A DNA stretch of 64,000 bases from Hymenobacter swuensis DY53 (GTDB lineage: Bacteria; Bacteroidota; Bacteroidia; Cytophagales; Hymenobacteraceae). Every line of letters starts with the position of its first letter. Within the stretch, counting starts at the first letter, position 1. The stretch covers positions 1,984,001 to 2,048,000 of the forward strand of contig NZ_CP007145.1 of assembly GCF_000576555.1 (NCBI RefSeq), in the 5' to 3' direction. The notes under the pieces were generated by a model, which made no database searches, was not told the origin of the DNA, and saw only the letters and a list, made by a program, of their open reading frames with translations. Both the position numbers and the translations under genes were made by a program. Shown here piece by piece: positions 33,275 to 41,613 of the stretch.

Positions 33275-35704
33275 ATGTCACGACTTTTCCTGTTTTTACT
33301 GGTGCTGGGGCCGTTCCTGGCGCTGGGCCAATCCTCCACGGGCCACATTGATGGCCACGTAAATGGTCCGAACGGCCACGGTCTGGAAGGTATTTCCGTC
33401 CTGGAAACTTCCGGCCGCTTTTCCGCCCTGAGCGGGGCCGACGGGCACTTTTCTCTGACCCTGCCGCTGGGCGAATACACGCTCATCACCCGTAGTCTGG
33501 GCTACCAGGAACAGCGTCGCACGGTGGTCCTCAGCCCCGAAACGACCACGCTCACGGTGGATTTTACGTTGCAGCCCGCCGCCACGGCTTTGCAGGAAGT
33601 GGAGGTGCTGGGCCGCCAGGAAACCACCTACAAGAGCGACTACAGCCTGGTGGGCACTAAAACCGCCACCCGCCCCATCGACGTGCCGCAGTCCATTTCC
33701 ACCGTGACCAAGGAGCTGATGGCCGACCGCCAAGCCCTGCGCCTGACCGACGTGGTGAAGAACGTGGCCGGCGTCACGCAGTATTCGCACTACGACGACC
33801 TCACCATCCGGGGCTTCCGCAACGGCTACGAGAGCGGCTTTCGGCTGCTGAACGGGCTGCGCTCGGGCTTCAGCTACGGCAACTCGTTTACCCAGGCCCC
33901 GCTGACGGTGAACCTGGAGCGGGTGGAAATCCTGAAAGGCCCCGGCGCGGCGCTCTACGGCGACATCAATCCCGGCGGCACGGTGAACATGGTCACCAAA
34001 AAGCCGCTCGATGTGGCCCGGCAGGCCGTCACCTTTTCCACCGGCAGCTTCAATACCATGCGGGCCACGGCCGACCTGACGGGGCCGCTGAACGAGCAGA
34101 AAAACGTGCTCTACCGCTTCAACGCGGGCTTTGAGAAGTCGAACACGTTTCGCAGTGTGAACGATACCCGCTCGTTGATGATGGCGCCCACCGTCACGTT
34201 CCGGCCCACCGACAACACCACGCTCAACGCCGAGCTGGTGTACACTCACATCGACGGCTACCTCGACCGGGGCATCACCATCCGGGGCGGGGATTTGTAC
34301 GCGCTGCCCCGCTCGTTCACGCTCAGCCAGCCCAGCGACTATTTCCGCACCAGCACCTACTACCTCAACGCCTCGCTCAGCCACCGCTTCACCGACTGGC
34401 TGTCGTTCAACGCCTCCTACCTCGATTTCACTTACAACGAGAATCTGAGCGAGCACCGCACCCTGAACTCCTACGCCGACGCGCCCGCCAATACGGTGAT
34501 GAACCTGCGCTACTTCGACCGGCGGGCCGAGGAGTACACCAAGAACCTGGCTTCTTACTTCGTGCTGAACGTGGCCACCGGCCCGGTGCAGCACAAAGTG
34601 GTAACGGGCGCCGACTACATCCGCTTCACCACCGACCCGCAAAGCACCATGTTTGAGGCCCGGCAGAAGCTGGTCAACGGGGTAGCCACGCCGCTGACCC
34701 TGGATCTGAAGAAGCCACTCTACGAAATCCAGGACCCCACTAAGTACGTGCGCCGGCCGCTGCCGCAGTTCTTCGTCGATTATATCAACTCGGTCTACCA
34801 CACCACCGGCCTCTACGTGCAGGACCAGCTGGCCGTGACGCCCCGCCTGAACGTGCTGCTGGGAGCACGCTACGAGCTGTTCAATGATGAGCGGGACTAC
34901 GGCAACGGCGAGGAAACCATTCCGCAGCGCCGTCTGCTGCCCCGCGCCGGCCTCACCTACGCGCTGCGCGACAACCTGAACTACTTTGCCAGCTACAGCG
35001 CCGGCTTCCGGCCGCTGAAGCCGGAGTTTCTGCGGTTTCCGGAGCGCTACGGCCGCCGCACGCCCTTCGATACCGAGACCAGCTACCAGCTGGAAACCGG
35101 TCTCAAGGGTGAATTCTTCAACAAGGGCCTGCTGGCCACGGTGGCGGCCTACCAGATTGAGAAGCGCAACCAGCTGGTGCCCACCAACGACCTGATGCCC
35201 GACGGCACCACCGTGTACCGGCAGAACGATTTGGTCCGCTCCCGCGGGGCCGAGCTGGAGCTGACCGGCAACTTGCTGCCCAACCTCAACCTGAACGCCA
35301 CCTACGCCTTCAACCACTCCGAGGTGCTGGATGCGGCCCTGGCGGTGGAGGAAGGCCAACCCCTGGCGAATTCGCCCCGCCACTCCGCCGGCCTCTGGAC
35401 CAAGTACACCTTCGTGACGCCCGCGCTGCGCGGACTGGGCGTGGCCGTGGGCGGTAACGCCGTGGGCCGCCGCCGCACCGAAAACCAAGTGCAGAACACC
35501 CGCACCGGCGAGCTGTACTGGGCCTACTGGCCCGGCTACACCACGCTGGATGCGGCCCTGTTCTACACCACCGGCAAGTTCAACTTCCACCTGAACGTGA
35601 ACAACCTGCTCGACACCTACTACTTCGTGGGCGGCTACGACTTCTTCCGGGCCAGCCCCGGCGCGCCCCGCAACTTCATGGCCACGCTGGGCTACACGTT
35701 CTAG
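33275..35704 (+). CDS. TonB-dependent siderophore-type receptor
   Basis: 809 aa, ATG at 33275. Signal peptide 1-19 (ends LALGQS); carboxypeptidase-regulatory-like domain about 22-105 (GHIDGHVNGPNGHGLEGISV); plug about 125-235 with DVVKNVAGVTQYSHYDDLTIRGF and VERVEILKGPGAALYGDINPGG written here in parts; barrel to the C-terminal ATLGYTF ending in Phe as outer-membrane proteins do. Resembles ferrichrome/ferric-siderophore receptors. It lacks the 19-bp palindromes found before the other two receptors. Between a His-rich protein gene and an ABC-2 type transporter set. Confidence 0.94.
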   Translation: MSRLFLFLLVLGPFLALGQSSTGHIDGHVNGPNGHGLEGISVLETSGRFSALSGADGHFSLTLPLGEYTLITRSLGYQEQRRTVVLSPETTTLTVDFTLQPAATALQEVEVLGRQETTYKSDYSLVGTKTATRPIDVPQSISTVTKELMADRQALRLTDVVKNVAGVTQYSHYDDLTIRGFRNGYESGFRLLNGLRSGFSYGNSFTQAPLTVNLERVEILKGPGAALYGDINPGGTVNMVTKKPLDVARQAVTFSTGSFNTMRATADLTGPLNEQKNVLYRFNAGFEKSNTFRSVNDTRSLMMAPTVTFRPTDNTTLNAELVYTHIDGYLDRGITIRGGDLYALPRSFTLSQPSDYFRTSTYYLNASLSHRFTDWLSFNASYLDFTYNENLSEHRTLNSYADAPANTVMNLRYFDRRAEEYTKNLASYFVLNVATGPVQHKVVTGADYIRFTTDPQSTMFEARQKLVNGVATPLTLDLKKPLYEIQDPTKYVRRPLPQFFVDYINSVYHTTGLYVQDQLAVTPRLNVLLGARYELFNDERDYGNGEETIPQRRLLPRAGLTYALRDNLNYFASYSAGFRPLKPEFLRFPERYGRRTPFDTETSYQLETGLKGEFFNKGLLATVAAYQIEKRNQLVPTNDLMPDGTTVYRQNDLVRSRGAELELTGNLLPNLNLNATYAFNHSEVLDAALAVEEGQPLANSPRHSAGLWTKYTFVTPALRGLGVAVGGNAVGRRRTENQVQNTRTGELYWAYWPGYTTLDAALFYTTGKFNFHLNVNNLLDTYYFVGGYDFFRASPGAPRNFMATLGYTF

Positions 35705-35736
35705 GCCGGCAGAACAGCGGCCGTACCGAGCCAACC

Positions 35737-35834
35737 AGCCCGTCATGCTGAGCTTGCCGAAGCATCTCTACCGCTTCGTTGGGTAGAGCTGACGAAGCGG
35801 TAGAGATGCTTCGGCAAGCTCAGCATGACGGGCT
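35737..35834. repeat. Long palindromic repeat (family A, copy 2), perfect 43-bp arms
   Basis: Arms 35737-35779 and 35792-35834 are exact reverse complements with a 12-bp loop. Core GTCATGCTGAGCTTGCCGA and AAGCATCTCTACC are shared with the copy at 60047-60146. Lies between the receptor and ABC ATPase genes and would form a very stable hairpin in the transcript. Confidence 0.9.
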
Positions 35835-35865
35835 TTTATCAGGACACAATACTCTTCCCTAACCC

Positions 35866-36573
35866 ATGACTTACCTTCTCGAAGCCCGGGCGCTGCGCAA
35901 GCAGTACGCCGATAAGCTGGCCCTGCGCGGGCTGAACCTGCAGATTGCGCCGGGCGAAATCTTCTGTTTACTGGGCCAGAACGGCGCGGGCAAATCCACC
36001 ACCATCAACCTGTTTCTGGGCTTCATTCAGCCCACCGCGGGCGCGGCCTTCGTGAACGGGCTGGAAGTGGCGGCCCATCCGCTCGAAATCAAGCGGCACC
36101 TGGCCTACATCCCGGAAAACGTGATGCTGTATCCGCACCTGACGGGGCTGGAAAACCTAGCCTTGTTCAGCAGCCTAGCCGGCTTCAAGTATTCGGAAAG
36201 TGAGCTGCTGGCCTACCTCACCGATGCCGGGCTGCCGGCCGAGGCCGTGCGCCGCCGGGTGGGGGCTTACTCCAAGGGCATGCGCCAGAAAGTGGGCATT
36301 GCCATTGCCGTGGCCAAACACGCCAAGATGCTGCTGCTCGATGAGCCCACCTCCGGCCTCGACCCCAAGGCCAGCAACGAGTTTTCCGAGCTGCTGCGGC
36401 GGCTTAGCGGCGAGGGCACGGCCGTGCTCATGGCCACCCACGACATCTTCCGGGCCAAGGAAGTGGGCACCCGCGTGGGCATCATGCGCGAGGGCGAGCT
36501 GGTGGACGTGCGCCCCACCGCCGCCCTCAACGCCCAGGAGCTGGAGCAGCTCTACCTCACCTACATGCACTAA
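35866..36573 (+). CDS. ABC transporter ATP-binding protein
   Basis: 235 aa, ATG at 35866. Walker A GQNGAGKSTT (about 38-47), signature YSKGMRQKVG, Walker B MLLLDEPTSGLDP and H-loop ATHD are complete. CcmA/NosF-type ATPase of ABC-2 exporters. Followed after 4 bp by two permease genes of the DUF3526 type, forming one operon. Function of such sets is not settled; members include copper-related Nos systems and gliding-type transporters. Confidence 0.93.
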   Translation: MTYLLEARALRKQYADKLALRGLNLQIAPGEIFCLLGQNGAGKSTTINLFLGFIQPTAGAAFVNGLEVAAHPLEIKRHLAYIPENVMLYPHLTGLENLALFSSLAGFKYSESELLAYLTDAGLPAEAVRRRVGAYSKGMRQKVGIAIAVAKHAKMLLLDEPTSGLDPKASNEFSELLRRLSGEGTAVLMATHDIFRAKEVGTRVGIMREGELVDVRPTAALNAQELEQLYLTYMH

Positions 36574-36577
36574 ACTG

Positions 36578-37996
36578 ATGATCCGAAGCATTGCCCAAAA
36601 AGAATTCGTCAGCACCCTGCGCGACCGGCGTTTTGCGGTGCTGAGTGCCCTGGTGCTGGTGCTGCTGCTGGCCGCCACGCTGGTGGGCCGCGCCAGTTTC
36701 CGCACGTTGCAGCGGGAGCGGCAGACGGCCCAGGGCACCGTGAACGAGCAGTTCCGCAACCAGCCGGCCCGGCATCCGCACCGGGTGGCGCACTACGGCT
36801 CGTTTGCCTTCCGGCCGAAGTCGGGGCTGAGCTTGCTGGATGGCGGGGTGGACTCGTTTACCGGCAGCGCCGTGTATCTGGAGGCCCACCAGCAGAACAG
36901 CGTCAATTTCAGCCAGGCCCAGCAGTCGGGTTCCCTCATTCGGTTTGGGGAGATGACCGTGGCCTTTGTGCTGCAGCTGCTGGTGCCGCTGCTCATTATT
37001 TTCCTGTGCTTCGGGGCCTTTACCCAGGAGCGCGAAACCGGCACGCTCAAGCTACTGCTTAGTCAGGGCGTGAGTATGCGGCAGGTGGCCTGGGGCAAGA
37101 TTGCGGGCTACGGCCAGGCCGTGGCGCTGGTGGTCACGCCGGCGTTGGTGCTGGCGGCGGCCCTGCTGTTTACGGGCGAGGAGTTTGCCTCGAATACTGA
37201 CCTGGTAGCGCGGCTGGCCCTGTTCGGGCTCGGCTACGCGGTGTATTTTTTTCTAATTGTGGTGGGCTCCGTGGTGGTTTCGGCGCGGCAAAGCAGCTCC
37301 CGCACGGCCCTGGTGCTGCTGCTGGGCCTCTGGATTCTGGGCGGCATCATCCTGCCCAAGGCCACCGCCAACCTGGGCGCGACGCTCTATCCCACCATCA
37401 CCAAGGCCCAGCTGGATGCCGACGTGCACGAGGCAGCCCAGCACGGCATCGACGGCCACGACCCACACGATAAACGGGCCGAGGCCCTGAAAGCCAACCT
37501 GCTCAAGAAGTACGGCGTCGATTCGGAGGAGAAGCTGCCCGTGAGTCTGGCCGGGGTGCAGATGGCGGCCGGCGAGGAATATTCGGCCAAAGTTTATCAG
37601 CAGCATTTTGCCGAGCTGAACGCCACCTACGAGCGTCAGAACCGCCTTTCCGACTGGGCCGGGCTGCTGAACCCGTACCAGGCCATCCGGCCGCTGTCGA
37701 TGGGGCTGGCCGGTTCTGATTTTGCCCATTACGTGCACTTCCAGCAGGCCGCCGAAGCCTACCGCTACGCGCTGGTGCAGCGCCTCAACGGCCTGCAGGC
37801 CGGTATGGGCTACGGCGACAAGGAGCGCCGCCTCGATGCCGCTACCTGGCGCGAGCTGCCGGTTTTTGCCTACCAGGCGCCCGCCGTGGGGTGGGCGTTG
37901 CCGCGCCTGCTGCTGCCGGTGGCCGCGCTGCTGCTGTGGGCCGCGGGCCTGAGTTGGCTGGGGCTGCGCCTGATTTCCAAATCTTCTGTTGAGTAA
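36578..37996 (+). CDS. ABC-2 type permease with DUF3526-like middle part
   Basis: 472 aa from ATG 36578, 4 bp after the ATPase stop. N-terminal helix (19-38), a large extracytoplasmic segment, then a cluster of helices (about 128-280) with FGAFTQERETGTLKLLLSQG, the ABC-2/NosY-type motif, a second large extracytoplasmic loop (about 285-435) and a final helix. The long periplasmic parts are typical of DUF3526 permeases. Works with the next gene as a heterodimer, judging from gene order and similar architecture. Confidence 0.85.
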   Translation: MIRSIAQKEFVSTLRDRRFAVLSALVLVLLLAATLVGRASFRTLQRERQTAQGTVNEQFRNQPARHPHRVAHYGSFAFRPKSGLSLLDGGVDSFTGSAVYLEAHQQNSVNFSQAQQSGSLIRFGEMTVAFVLQLLVPLLIIFLCFGAFTQERETGTLKLLLSQGVSMRQVAWGKIAGYGQAVALVVTPALVLAAALLFTGEEFASNTDLVARLALFGLGYAVYFFLIVVGSVVVSARQSSSRTALVLLLGLWILGGIILPKATANLGATLYPTITKAQLDADVHEAAQHGIDGHDPHDKRAEALKANLLKKYGVDSEEKLPVSLAGVQMAAGEEYSAKVYQQHFAELNATYERQNRLSDWAGLLNPYQAIRPLSMGLAGSDFAHYVHFQQAAEAYRYALVQRLNGLQAGMGYGDKERRLDAATWRELPVFAYQAPAVGWALPRLLLPVAALLLWAAGLSWLGLRLISKSSVE

Positions 37997-38000
37997 GCTG

Positions 38001-39383
38001 ATGCACCTGTTCCGAATCCTGTTTTTCTACGAGTGGCGGCATTTTCGCGCCGCCCGGGGCCTCGTGCTACTGTGCGGGCTGCTGCTGGCCACCGGCCTCT
38101 ACGGTATCTACTATGGCACCACCGAAATAGCCCGGCAACGCACCCAGCTGGCCGCCCTGCCCGAGCTGACGCGCCGCAACGTGGCCGAGCTGCAAGTGAA
38201 GTTTCCCGGCCCCGCCGACGCCGGCGACATCGGCTACTACCACAGCACCTTCGCCGTGCACCACCCCGACCCCTGGGCCGCCCTCTCCCTGGGCTTGCGC
38301 GACGTGAACCCCAGCTATGTGAAGCTGCGCCTGCTGGGGCTGCACAACCAGCTCTACGCCACCGACAACGCCAATCCCATGAAGCTGCTCAGCGGCAACT
38401 TCGACCTGGCCTTTGTGCTGGTGTATCTGCTGCCGCTGCTCATCATTGCCCTGGGCTTCAATCTGCTGTCGGCGGAGCGGGAAGAAGGCATCCTGACGCT
38501 GCTACTGGCCCAGCCGGTGCGCCCGCTGACGGTGGTAGCGGCCAAGCTGGCGTTCCGGCTGGCGCTGGTGCTGGGGCTGGCGGGGCTGCTGTCGGTGGTG
38601 GGGATGCTCTGGGCCGGCGTGCCGCTGGATGGGCGCGTGGCGAGCTGGCTGGCCCTGACGGTGCTGTACTGCCTGTTCTGGTTTGGGGTGGTGCTGGTGG
38701 TTACGGCCTGGCAACGGCCCTCGGCCGTGAATGCCGTGGCCTTGCTGGGCGTGTGGCTGGTGCTGGTGGTGCTGGTGCCCAGCCTGCTGAACCTATCCGT
38801 GGCAGCCGCCCGCCCCGTGCCCCAAGGTCTGGAGCTGACCATCCGGCAGCGCGAGGAAATCCACGCAGGCTGGGACAAGCCCAAGACCGAAACCATGAAC
38901 CGCTTTTTCGCCCTCTACCCGCAGTGGCGCGACACGGCCACCATCCGGGAGCGGTTTGTGTGGCGCTGGTACTACGCCTTCCAGCACCTCGGCGACCAGG
39001 CCGTGGCTTCGCAGGCCGCCGCCTACGCCCGTGGCCTGCAGGCCCGCTACAACCTAGTGGAACAGCTCAACCTGCTTTCACCCGCCATCAACGCCCAGAG
39101 CAGCTTCAACGCCCTGGCCGGCTCCGATTTACCCACCCACCTGGCCTTCCAGCGCAGCGCCACCCGCTACCACGATGCGCTGCGGGCGTTCTACTACCCG
39201 TTCCTGTTCCGCAAAACCGAGTTCACCCACGCCGACTACGCCCGCGAGCCAACACATAGCTTCACGAGCCCGCCCGAACTGACCACCGCGCAACACGGGC
39301 TGCTGAAGCTGCTGTTAAGCGTGGCCGCTGTGTGTGGGTTGGGGCTGCTACTGTTGCGTCTGCGCCCGATTACGCCGCGCTAA
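38001..39383 (+). CDS. ABC-2 type permease with DUF3526-like domain
   Basis: 460 aa from ATG 38001; a TTG at 37989, overlapping the previous stop by 8 bp, is an alternative start. Same plan as its neighbour: first helix 12-35, periplasmic segment, helix bundle about 130-265 with LLSAEREEGILTLLLAQPVRPL, a long periplasmic loop to about 430 and a last helix. Probable partner permease. The last gene of the ATPase-permease-permease operon. Confidence 0.85.
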   Translation: MHLFRILFFYEWRHFRAARGLVLLCGLLLATGLYGIYYGTTEIARQRTQLAALPELTRRNVAELQVKFPGPADAGDIGYYHSTFAVHHPDPWAALSLGLRDVNPSYVKLRLLGLHNQLYATDNANPMKLLSGNFDLAFVLVYLLPLLIIALGFNLLSAEREEGILTLLLAQPVRPLTVVAAKLAFRLALVLGLAGLLSVVGMLWAGVPLDGRVASWLALTVLYCLFWFGVVLVVTAWQRPSAVNAVALLGVWLVLVVLVPSLLNLSVAAARPVPQGLELTIRQREEIHAGWDKPKTETMNRFFALYPQWRDTATIRERFVWRWYYAFQHLGDQAVASQAAAYARGLQARYNLVEQLNLLSPAINAQSSFNALAGSDLPTHLAFQRSATRYHDALRAFYYPFLFRKTEFTHADYAREPTHSFTSPPELTTAQHGLLKLLLSVAAVCGLGLLLLRLRPITPR

Positions 39384-39532
39384 CGCGGAACCCGGCCCGA
39401 CGGCTGCCAGCAGTCGGGCCGGGTAGTGGCCGGGTGGAAAGCAGCCGTTTTGAACTGTGGCACTTTCACGAAGGGGCGCGTCTTTACATTGTTAGGTTTA
39501 TCGAATGCCACTTTATCGTAGGTTGAAGAGTA

Positions 39533-39610
39533 GTAGCGCGAAGCCTTTGCTTCGCGTTTTGGGTGGCTCGATGACGGCGGCCTTGACGCGAAGCAAAGGC
39601 TTCGCGCTAC
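39533..39610. repeat. Palindromic repeat, perfect 25-bp arms (GTAGCGCGAAG family)
   Basis: Arms 39533-39557 and 39586-39610 are exact reverse complements starting GTAGCGCGAAGCCTTTGC. Sits between convergent genes; related shorter copies at 5439-5538 and 30450-30475. Confidence 0.85.
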
Positions 39611-39646
39611 GGTTTTTGACGAGCAAATCGGCGTAATGCAATCCGG

Positions 39647-41344
39647 TTATGTCGCCTCGCCGGCGGTGCTGGCTACCAAGCGGGTGCTGCCGGGCACCAT
39701 GGGCACGGTGTCAGCGGTGGAGCGGTAGTGCTGGGCCAGCAGGTGCGCTACGCGGGGCGGCTCCGGGCCTTCGTGCAGGGGCCAGATCTGATTTTTCAGC
39801 TCCGCCTCGTCGCGGCTCACGCCCCGCTCGTGCTGCTGGGCATGCTCCTCCCACGATTCCGTCATGAAGTACTCCACCATCCGCCCGGGGTCGGCCATAT
39901 CGGCGTAGAGGCCCCAGCCGATGGCACCCTCGCGGCGGCGGATGCGGGCCAGCTGCTCCATGAGGTAAGTGAAGGTCGGGCGGTTTTCGGGCCGCACGCG
40001 GTAGGTGGTGGTGATGATGACCGGACCTTCGGTGGGCACCGGCTGCTCGGCCAGCACCGGCTCGGGGCGGGACCGGGCGGGGGTGTGGTCGAGGGCTTCG
40101 GGGGAATTGCGCAGGGAGAATTTCAGCACCAGCAGGGTGGTCAGGCCCAGCCAGCCGGCCGCCCCGGTAAGGGCTACCGTGACGCCCAGCCGCTCGGCCA
40201 CCGTGCCCCACACCACCGAGCCCAGCGCCATACCGCCCTGAATGGTGAGCAGGTACAGGCTGATGGTGCGCGCCTGCACCCAGCGCGGTACCACCGTCTG
40301 CACCCCCACGCTAAACGAGTTGAGCACCAGCATCCAGGCCATGCCTACCAGCGTGAGCAGCCCGTACAGCAGCCAGCGGTTATCGGCGTAGCCGAGGCCC
40401 AGCAGCCCCAGGGAAAAAGCCACCGTGGCCAGCGTCACGCGCCAGTCGATGGTGAGGCGGCGGTTGAGGCGGGGCAATGTGACGGCGGCCACTACAGCCC
40501 CTAGCCCCATGCACGAGAGCAGCAGGGAGTAAAACGACGTAGGCAGCTGCAACCGCCGGGCCACCACGGCCGGCATCAGGGCAAACAGCGCGCTGGCCCC
40601 GAACGTGAAGCTTACCCCGCGCACCAGAATGTGCTGCACGGCCGGGGCAAACCGGGCATAACGCACCCCGCCCCGGATGGCGGCCACCACCCGCTCGGCC
40701 GCCAGGGTGGAGGTGGCCTGCGGCTCCCGCTGCCAGCGGTACACCATGTAAATAGTAGCCAGAAACGACAGGCCGTTCAGCAGAAACGCCGCCCCCGCCG
40801 AGAAATACCCAATTACCAGCCCGCCCAAGGCCGGCCCGAAGGCCCGGGCCAGGTTAAAGCTCACGCTGTTGAGGGCAATGGCCTGAGGCAGCTCCTGGCG
40901 CGGCACCAGCTCGGGCGTCACCGTCTGCCACACCGGGTTATTCAGCGCCCCGCCCAGTCCCAGTAGAAACGTGAGCGTGAGCAGCAGCCAGGGGTTATTC
41001 AGGCCCAGCAGCGTGACGGCGGCCAGCAGCAAGGCCACGGCGGCCATCCAAGTCTGGGTGGCCAGCAGCATGCGGCGGCGGTCCACTAGGTCGGCCAGGG
41101 CGCCAGCGGGCAGGCTCAGCAGAAACACGGGCAGGGCCGAGGCCGTCTGCAGCAGGGCCACCAGTACCGGCGAAGCCGTCAGCTCGGTCATCAGCCCCAC
41201 GGCCCCCACGTTCTGCATCCAGGTGCCAATGTTCGACACGAAGGAAGCCACCCACAGCATCCGGAAAAACGGAATCTTCAGCGGCGTAAAAGGCGAAGAG
41301 GAGGAAGCCGGCGGCGGCGCGGGGGCAGTAATCGGAGCAGACAT
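39647..41344 (-). CDS. MFS transporter (EntS-like) fused to a C-terminal ABM-like domain
   Basis: 565 aa, ATG at 41344. Residues 20-415: twelve-helix MFS protein of the EntS/MFS_3 type (FRMLWVASFVSNIGTWMQNVG; ALADLVDRRRMLL is the loop 2-3 motif; NPVWQTVTPELVP). Residues about 440-545: soluble alpha/beta domain starting VIITTTYRVRPENRPTF and including VEYFMTESWEEHAQQHERG, like antibiotic-biosynthesis-monooxygenase (ABM) domains. Such fused MFS proteins recur in bacteria. Export of a small molecule is likely, the cytoplasmic domain perhaps sensing or modifying it. Confidence 0.88.
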   Translation of the reverse strand: MSAPITAPAPPPASSSSPFTPLKIPFFRMLWVASFVSNIGTWMQNVGAVGLMTELTASPVLVALLQTASALPVFLLSLPAGALADLVDRRRMLLATQTWMAAVALLLAAVTLLGLNNPWLLLTLTFLLGLGGALNNPVWQTVTPELVPRQELPQAIALNSVSFNLARAFGPALGGLVIGYFSAGAAFLLNGLSFLATIYMVYRWQREPQATSTLAAERVVAAIRGGVRYARFAPAVQHILVRGVSFTFGASALFALMPAVVARRLQLPTSFYSLLLSCMGLGAVVAAVTLPRLNRRLTIDWRVTLATVAFSLGLLGLGYADNRWLLYGLLTLVGMAWMLVLNSFSVGVQTVVPRWVQARTISLYLLTIQGGMALGSVVWGTVAERLGVTVALTGAAGWLGLTTLLVLKFSLRNSPEALDHTPARSRPEPVLAEQPVPTEGPVIITTTYRVRPENRPTFTYLMEQLARIRRREGAIGWGLYADMADPGRMVEYFMTESWEEHAQQHERGVSRDEAELKNQIWPLHEGPEPPRVAHLLAQHYRSTADTVPMVPGSTRLVASTAGEAT

Positions 41345-41440
41345 GTTGCTCCCTTACGTAAAGGTGAAATGGTGAGGTGGTGAATTGGTGAGTTTCCGGC
41401 CCGGCGGCTTTACGCCATCGGACTGGTGGAGCCGAAATGG

Positions 41441-41603
41441 CTGTCATGGCAAGCAGCGCGAAGCAATCCGTCCTTCACCAGGTACTAAGCCCTGAAAACC
41501 GCAAAGCCCCTGGCGTCAGCTCGGACGTCAGGGGCTTTGGTGTAGGTTTATGTTTGGCGCGTTGTGAAGGACGGATTGCTTCGGCTGTGCCTCGCAATGA
41601 CAG
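41441..41603. repeat. Palindromic intergenic repeat with nested terminator (family B, copy 2)
   Basis: CTGTCATGGCAAGC ... CTCGCAATGACAG outer ends, AAGCAATCCGTCCTTCA / GTGAAGGACGGATTGCTT-like inner arms, and a central hairpin AAAGCCCCTGGCGTC / GACGTCAGGGGCTTT (about 41503-41538). Lies between the MFS gene start and the end of the next gene. Confidence 0.78.
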
Positions 41604-41613
41604 TTTTTCTCCG

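Noticed and set aside
33296..35746. Very long open frame opposite the TonB receptor (816 codons, minus strand)
   Set aside because: It lies antisense to a gene with full receptor motifs and reads His/Gln/Val-rich low-complexity sequence; an artefact of high GC and codon bias.
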